Positions 40,494 to 43,976 of a stretch of 43,976 bases of DNA are shown piece by piece. Made by a program: the position numbers and the translations under genes. Numbering within the stretch: the stretch's first letter is position 1; each line of letters opens with the position of its first letter. Origin of the DNA: Rubrivivax sp. (GTDB lineage: Bacteria; Pseudomonadota; Gammaproteobacteria; Burkholderiales; Burkholderiaceae_C); contig JADYZZ010000083.1 of assembly GCA_020852865.1 (NCBI GenBank), positions 1-43,976 on the forward strand. Reading direction: 5' to 3'. The notes beneath the pieces are model-generated. The model had not been told where the DNA came from. It did not search any database and saw nothing but the letters and a program-made list of their open reading frames with translations.

Positions 40494-42251
40494 TTGACGA
40501 AGACGAGCATCCGGCCGCCGGCAGCCGGGCCGCGGACCAGGCCGACCGCCATGGCTGCGCGCGCACCGACGACCATGCCTGCGAGCAGACCGGCGCATGC
40601 CGCCTCCTGGGCGCTGCGCGCCGTCCCGTGGGGGAATGCGCGCCGTCGCAGCGGCCCGCCGGTGCTCGTGCTGCTGGCTGCGCTGGCGTGCCTGCCGGCG
40701 CCGCTGCCTGCGGCCGACACCGGCCAGCTCGCCTGCCGCACCACCGAGGAGTGCGCTGCGCAGGCCGCCCGTATCGGCGCGGCAGCGCCCATGCCGCAGG
40801 CCACCGCCAACACGACGAGCCGGCGCGACCAGGCCGAAGACGCGTTCTACTGGATCGGCAGGATCAACAAGGCCTCCTGCGTGATGCTGGTCGAGCAGAA
40901 GATCCTCGACCGCGAGCTCGGCCGCACGATCGCGCGCGGCGTGGCGCAGTCGATCGAGCAGGCCGGCCGGCCCGGCGGCAAGCGCCCGGGCGACGTGCTG
41001 CAGGTCGAGAGAATCATCACCGACGCGATCGGCCCCGAGGGCTCGCTGATCCACGCCGGACGCAGCCGCCAGGACATGTACGCCACCTGGCGCGCCGCAC
41101 GCCTGCGCACTCAGGTGCTCGACTACGCCGACGCGCTCGACGCGCTGCGCGAGCGGCTGCTCGTGCTGGCACGCCGCAACGTGCACACGCTGGTGCCGGC
41201 CTACACCAACGGCGTGCAGGCGCAACCGGTGAGCTTTGCCCATTACCTGCTCGCCTACGCCGACTCGTTCGCGCGCGATGCCGAGCGCATCCGCCAGCTC
41301 TACGCGTGCCTGAACCGCAGCGCGATGGGCACGGCGGTGCTCGCCAATTCGAGCTGGCCGCTCGACCGCGCCCGCATGGCCGAACTGCTGGGCTTCGACG
41401 GCATCGTCGAGAACTCGCTCGACGCCTCGCAGGTGAGCCCGTCGGACCTGGGGCTGGAGGCTGCCGGCATTCCCGCATCGGGCGCGATCCGCCTGGGCGC
41501 GATGCTGGCCGACATCCACACCCAGTACCACCAGACGCGGCCCTGGCTGCTGCTCGACGAGGGCGCCACCTACACGAGCAGCGCCATGCCGCAGAAGCGC
41601 AACCCCGGACTCGTCATGCGGGCGCGCGAGGCCGCTTCGAACGTGGTCGGCCTGGCGCAGACCGTCACACTGCGCGCGCACAACGTGAGCACGGGCATGA
41701 CCGACTACAAGGCCGCGGCGGCCGAGCTCGGGCTGTATCCGCAGGCGGTGCGCATGCTCGCCGGCGCCCAGGCGACGTTCGACGCGCTCAGCGTCAACCC
41801 GCAACGCTCGCTCGAGGAGCTCGAGGACGACTGGACGACTTCGATGGATCTGGCCGAGGTGCTGCAGCAGCGCCACGGCGTCCCGTTCCGCGTCGGCCAT
41901 GCGTTCGCTTCGGGCATCGTCGACTACGCCCGCGCCAACGGCCTGCGGCCGCGCGACTTCCCCTACGCCAAGGCGCAGCAGCTCTACGCCGAGGCGCTGG
42001 CACGCTTCAAGCTGCCCGACGCGCCGCTGCCGCTGGCGCAGCCGCAATGGCGCGAGCTGCTGTCGCCGCGCCACATGGTCGAGAGCCGCGTCGGCATCGG
42101 CGGGCCGCAGCCGGCCGAAGTCGAACGCATGCTCGCGCGCGCCGAGGCCACGCTGCGCGCCGACAAGGACTGGATGCGCCAGACGCGCCAGCGCCTGGCC
42201 GACGCGGACGGCCGGCTCGACCAGGCCTTCGAGCGACTGCTCGCCGGGTAG
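40494..42251 (+). CDS. Secreted argininosuccinate lyase-like protein
   Basis: A 585-residue member of the fumarase/ArgH lyase superfamily with an export signal (basic ARRR, then SGPPVLVLLAALACLPAPLP and AADT). ArgH-type motifs: IHAGRSRQDMYAT (ArgH has HTGRSRND), YTNGVQAQPVSFAHYLLAY and TSSAMPQKRNPGLVM with the mobile-loop serines (Ser362, Ser363). The catalytic His of ArgH's TH-LQ-AQP motif is Asn239 here. The reaction is therefore uncertain; a periplasmic C-N lyase with altered chemistry, or a non-catalytic protein, are both possible. The start is uncertain: TTG at 40494 has GAGAGGA upstream; ATGs at 40551 and 40575 would give more normal signal peptides. Confidence 0.82.
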   Translation: MTKTSIRPPAAGPRTRPTAMAARAPTTMPASRPAHAASWALRAVPWGNARRRSGPPVLVLLAALACLPAPLPAADTGQLACRTTEECAAQAARIGAAAPMPQATANTTSRRDQAEDAFYWIGRINKASCVMLVEQKILDRELGRTIARGVAQSIEQAGRPGGKRPGDVLQVERIITDAIGPEGSLIHAGRSRQDMYATWRAARLRTQVLDYADALDALRERLLVLARRNVHTLVPAYTNGVQAQPVSFAHYLLAYADSFARDAERIRQLYACLNRSAMGTAVLANSSWPLDRARMAELLGFDGIVENSLDASQVSPSDLGLEAAGIPASGAIRLGAMLADIHTQYHQTRPWLLLDEGATYTSSAMPQKRNPGLVMRAREAASNVVGLAQTVTLRAHNVSTGMTDYKAAAAELGLYPQAVRMLAGAQATFDALSVNPQRSLEELEDDWTTSMDLAEVLQQRHGVPFRVGHAFASGIVDYARANGLRPRDFPYAKAQQLYAEALARFKLPDAPLPLAQPQWRELLSPRHMVESRVGIGGPQPAEVERMLARAEATLRADKDWMRQTRQRLADADGRLDQAFERLLAG

Positions 42252-42280
42252 GCGCCGATGCCGGCGTGATGCGCCCTCGT

Positions 42281-42304
42281 GCCGGGCGGCGCAAGGCGCC
42301 CGGC
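42281..42304 (+). terminator. GC-rich hairpin after the lyase gene
   Basis: GCCGGGCG-GCGCAAGG-CGCCCGGC has 8-base-pair arms and lies 29 bases after the stop codon. There is no T-run, so it is a weak terminator candidate. The remaining sequence up to 42504 shows nothing recognisable. Confidence 0.35.
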
Positions 42305-42504
42305 GCGGGGCCTCGCGGCGGCTGCGCGGTGCCGGGACCGGACCGCAGCGGGGGAGGGGGGCCGTGCCGCGCGCGGCGGCGAACGACGGCCGGCCACACT
42401 GCGCGCAGTGCCGCGAGCGCAGGCCGCTTGCGCAGCGGCGCGCGCTGCAATCCAATGAAGCGGGCCCGATGTCGGGCCGGCAGGAAAGAAGAAGGGGTGC
42501 ACCG

Positions 42505-43044
42505 ATGGGCATCGTCCGCAAGATCCACCATGTCGCGTACCGCTGCCGCGACGCCAGGCAGACCGTCGAGTGGTACCGCAAGTACCTCGACATGGATTTC
42601 GTGCTCGCGATCGCCGAGGACCGGGTGCCCTCGACCAAGGAGCCTGATCCGTACATGCATGTCTTCATCGACGCGGGCGGCGGCAACATCCTCGCGTTCT
42701 TCGAGCTGCCGACCAAGCCCGCCATGGGGCGGGATCCGAACACGCCGGCCTGGACCCAGCACATCGCCTTCGAAGTCGATTCGATGGAGCGCCTGCACGA
42801 GGTCAGGGCGCGCCTCGTGGCCGACGGCATCGAAGTGATCGGGCCGATCGACCACACGATCTTCAAGTCGATCTATTTCCACGACCCCAGCGGCCACCGC
42901 CTCGAGCTCGCCTTCGACACCGGCACGGCCGAGATGGCGCGCCGCCTCGACGAGGTGAAGTGGGCGATGCTCGACGAATGGGCGCGCACCAAGAAGGCGC
43001 CCCAGCACGCGGCCTGGATGCACGAGCTCGAGTTCACCGGGTGA
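42505..43044 (+). CDS. VOC family protein, glyoxalase/extradiol dioxygenase-like
   Basis: A 179-residue protein with two VOC modules. Metal-ligand positions look complete: His8/His9 in [11 protein letters not shown], Glu in NILAFFELP, His in [11 protein letters not shown] and Glu in [28 protein letters not shown] and [18 protein letters not shown] resemble glyoxalase I and biphenyl-diol dioxygenase relatives. The C-terminal helix ([20 protein letters not shown]) may aid dimerisation. AAGGGG lies 9 bases before the ATG at 42505. Substrate is unknown; neighbours do not help. Confidence 0.88.
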   Translation: MGIVRKIHHVAYRCRDARQTVEWYRKYLDMDFVLAIAEDRVPSTKEPDPYMHVFIDAGGGNILAFFELPTKPAMGRDPNTPAWTQHIAFEVDSMERLHEVRARLVADGIEVIGPIDHTIFKSIYFHDPSGHRLELAFDTGTAEMARRLDEVKWAMLDEWARTKKAPQHAAWMHELEFTG

Positions 43045-43178
43045 GAGCCGCCGCGAGGCGGGCCCCGAACCCCGGAGCGCTTGTGCAACGCCGCCGCACC
43101 CCGTGCGGGCTGGCGGCGGTGCGTCGGCGCGTGCGGCACGAGCATGGCGCCGGCTGCGGGTCTGGGCTGGTCCGGGTC

Positions 43179-43221
43179 TTGACGGCAGCGAGGGTCGGCG
43201 ATACTGTATAAACGTACAGTT
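43179..43221 (+). promoter_or_regulatory. LexA box and promoter of dnaE2
   Basis: CTGT-ATAAACGT-ACAG at 43204-43219 is a perfect CTGT-N8-ACAG SOS box. TTGACG (43179-43184) lies 17 bases before TACTGT (43202-43207), so the box overlaps the -10 element and LexA would block polymerase. The dnaE2 start is about 240 bases downstream; the leader holds only a Cys/Arg-rich shadow frame. Confidence 0.88.
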
Positions 43222-43456
43222 TCGAAAACCGGCTGGAAGTGGAGCGACACGCGCGGGCCTGCCTTGCCTGCTGCCGAGGCCGTTGCGGTGTCCGCCGCGC
43301 AGCCGGCACGGCACCGATGCCCAACGGAGATGGGGCTGCCTGCGCCTGGCCGGCGCCCGGTGCGCCCGACCCGTCCTGCGGCGCGTTGCCGCCCGTCGCA
43401 GCGTTGCTGCGGCCAGCCCTGCGTTGCGGCCCGTTGCCGGCCGGGGAGTGCGCATC

Positions 43457-43976
43457 GTGGCGTCGAGCCGCGCGGCCGCTCGTGCAGCCCAGCTTCCGGG
43501 CTATGCCGAGCTTGTCTGCCGCAGCAATTTCAGCTTCCTGACCGGAGCCTCGCATCCCGAGGAGCTGGTGGCGCGCGCCAAGGCGCTGCGCTATGCGGCG
43601 CTCGCCATCACCGACGAAGGCACGCTGGCCGGCGTGGTGCGCGCGCATGCCGAGGCCAGGCGGCTCGGGCTGCCGCTGATCGTCGGCGCGCAGATGCAAC
43701 TGGCGGCGCCGTCGATCCGGGAGGGCCACGCAGGCAAGGCAGGCACAGCGGGCGTGCCGGTGGACAGGCCTGCGGACCGATCGGCCGAGATGTCGGCGGA
43801 CATGCCGTCCGGGCGACCGGCGCGGGCCGCCGCGAGTACCCGGGCTGCCCGGGCTGCCGATGCTGCCGATGCTGCCGATGCTGCCGATGCTGCCGATGCT
43901 GCCGATGCTGCCGATGCTGCCGATGCTGCCGATGCTGCCGATGCTGCCGATGCTGCCGATGCTGCCGATGCTGCCG
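43457..43976 (+). CDS. dnaE2: Error-prone DNA polymerase DnaE2, N-terminal part (runs off the window)
   Basis: The frame opens at a GTG (43457) with GGGGAG 8 bases upstream, and runs off the window after 173 codons. The PHP domain start is clear: [20 protein letters not shown], then [20 protein letters not shown] and [30 protein letters not shown] is diagnostic of DnaE2 (ImuC), the SOS polymerase that works with ImuA/ImuB in mutagenic translesion synthesis. After GAQMQL a low-complexity insert begins (residues about 80-130), then an (Ala-Ala-Asp) repeat encoded by a 9-bp minisatellite reaching the window edge. An in-frame GTG at 43448 is an alternative start. No imuA or imuB is visible upstream. 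Confidence 0.9.
   Translation, partial: MASSRAAARAAQLPGYAELVCRSNFSFLTGASHPEELVARAKALRYAALAITDEGTLAGVVRAHAEARRLGLPLIVGAQMQLAAPSIREGHAGKAGTAGVPVDRPADRSAEMSADMPSGRPARAAASTRAARAADAADAADAADAADAADAADAADAADAADAADAADAADAA
43853..43976 (+). repeat. 9-bp minisatellite GCTGCCGAT, 13 full copies to the window end
   Basis: GCTGCCGAT is repeated without error from 43853, with the last copy cut by the window edge. It is in frame with dnaE2 and encodes Ala-Ala-Asp units. Perfect identity between copies indicates recent slippage expansion. The window, possibly a contig, stops inside the tract. Confidence 0.95.

Noticed and set aside
43239..43541. Plus-strand 100-codon frame after the LexA box, considered as imuA
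   Set aside because: It lacks any ImuA or RecA-like motif, is Cys/Ala/Arg-rich and overlaps dnaE2 in another frame.

Overview
The window is about 44 kb of very GC-rich DNA, densely coded on both strands. It looks like chromosome from a betaproteobacterium, most likely order Burkholderiales. That placement is inferred from gene content (AcnB, FabA/FabB, a HutC-controlled hut cluster with the HutF/HutG branch, DUF3297, a phasin with a histone-H1-like tail, the PEP-CTERM/PrsT system, an SOS-type DnaE2) and from codon use; there is no rRNA or other marker gene. I saw no tRNA, rRNA, CRISPR array, insertion sequence or prophage.

Layout. 1-2.8 kb: 5' part of acnB, an AbrB-type antitoxin/PIN toxin pair with its promoter, and a small protein with a possible caspase-like His/Cys dyad. 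3-4.7 kb: fabA-fabB with a one-base overlap. 4.8-13.3 kb: a complete histidine utilisation locus. hutC-hutD-hutI-hutG-hutF run leftward and hutU-hutH rightward from one intergenic region holding a HutC-type operator (ACTTGT-N4-ACAAGT). Together they take histidine through urocanate, imidazolonepropionate, formiminoglutamate and formylglutamate to glutamate and formate. 13.6-18 kb: a small secreted protein of unknown function, a PEP-CTERM-like protein, and a 1109-residue secreted metzincin-type protease. 18.4-21.3 kb: homospermidine synthase and argG. 21.5-25 kb: a PEP-CTERM protein, a DUF429 protein, an L,D-transpeptidase and a VOC protein. 25.1-30.2 kb: a translationally coupled B12-binding radical SAM/SDR pair, DUF3297, and 2,4-dienoyl-CoA reductase. 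30.3-32.3 kb: a c-type cytochrome operon around a NapC/NirT quinol dehydrogenase, including a 45-residue membrane protein. 32.4-39.4 kb: the PEP-CTERM region, with the TPR lipoprotein PrsT, a von Willebrand A PEP-CTERM protein behind a sigma-54 promoter, and an operon of PEP-CTERM protein, unknown secreted protein and PA-domain metalloprotease. 39.7-44 kb: phasin, a secreted argininosuccinate-lyase-like protein, a second VOC protein, and the start of dnaE2 behind a perfect LexA box. The window ends inside an in-frame 9-bp minisatellite in dnaE2.

How the genes work together. Most blocks are house-keeping or catabolic. The accessory theme is the cell envelope and secretion: four PEP-CTERM proteins plus PrsT, two secreted zinc proteases each linked to a PEP-CTERM gene, an L,D-transpeptidase and a periplasmic cytochrome chain. 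No exosortase gene is in the window. Control signals visible in the sequence are a HutC operator, a LexA box, one good and one weaker sigma-54 promoter at PEP-CTERM genes, an antitoxin promoter with direct repeats, and several -10 boxes placed so close to start codons that the mRNAs may be leaderless.

The points most worth a second look are the secreted ArgH paralogue with Asn in place of the catalytic His, the repeat tract inside the DnaE2 PHP domain, the sigma-54 promoter with an upstream dyad, the protease/PEP-CTERM pairings, the coupled radical SAM/SDR pair, and the His/Cys-dyad protein. All coordinates come from reading the sequence; no database search was possible.
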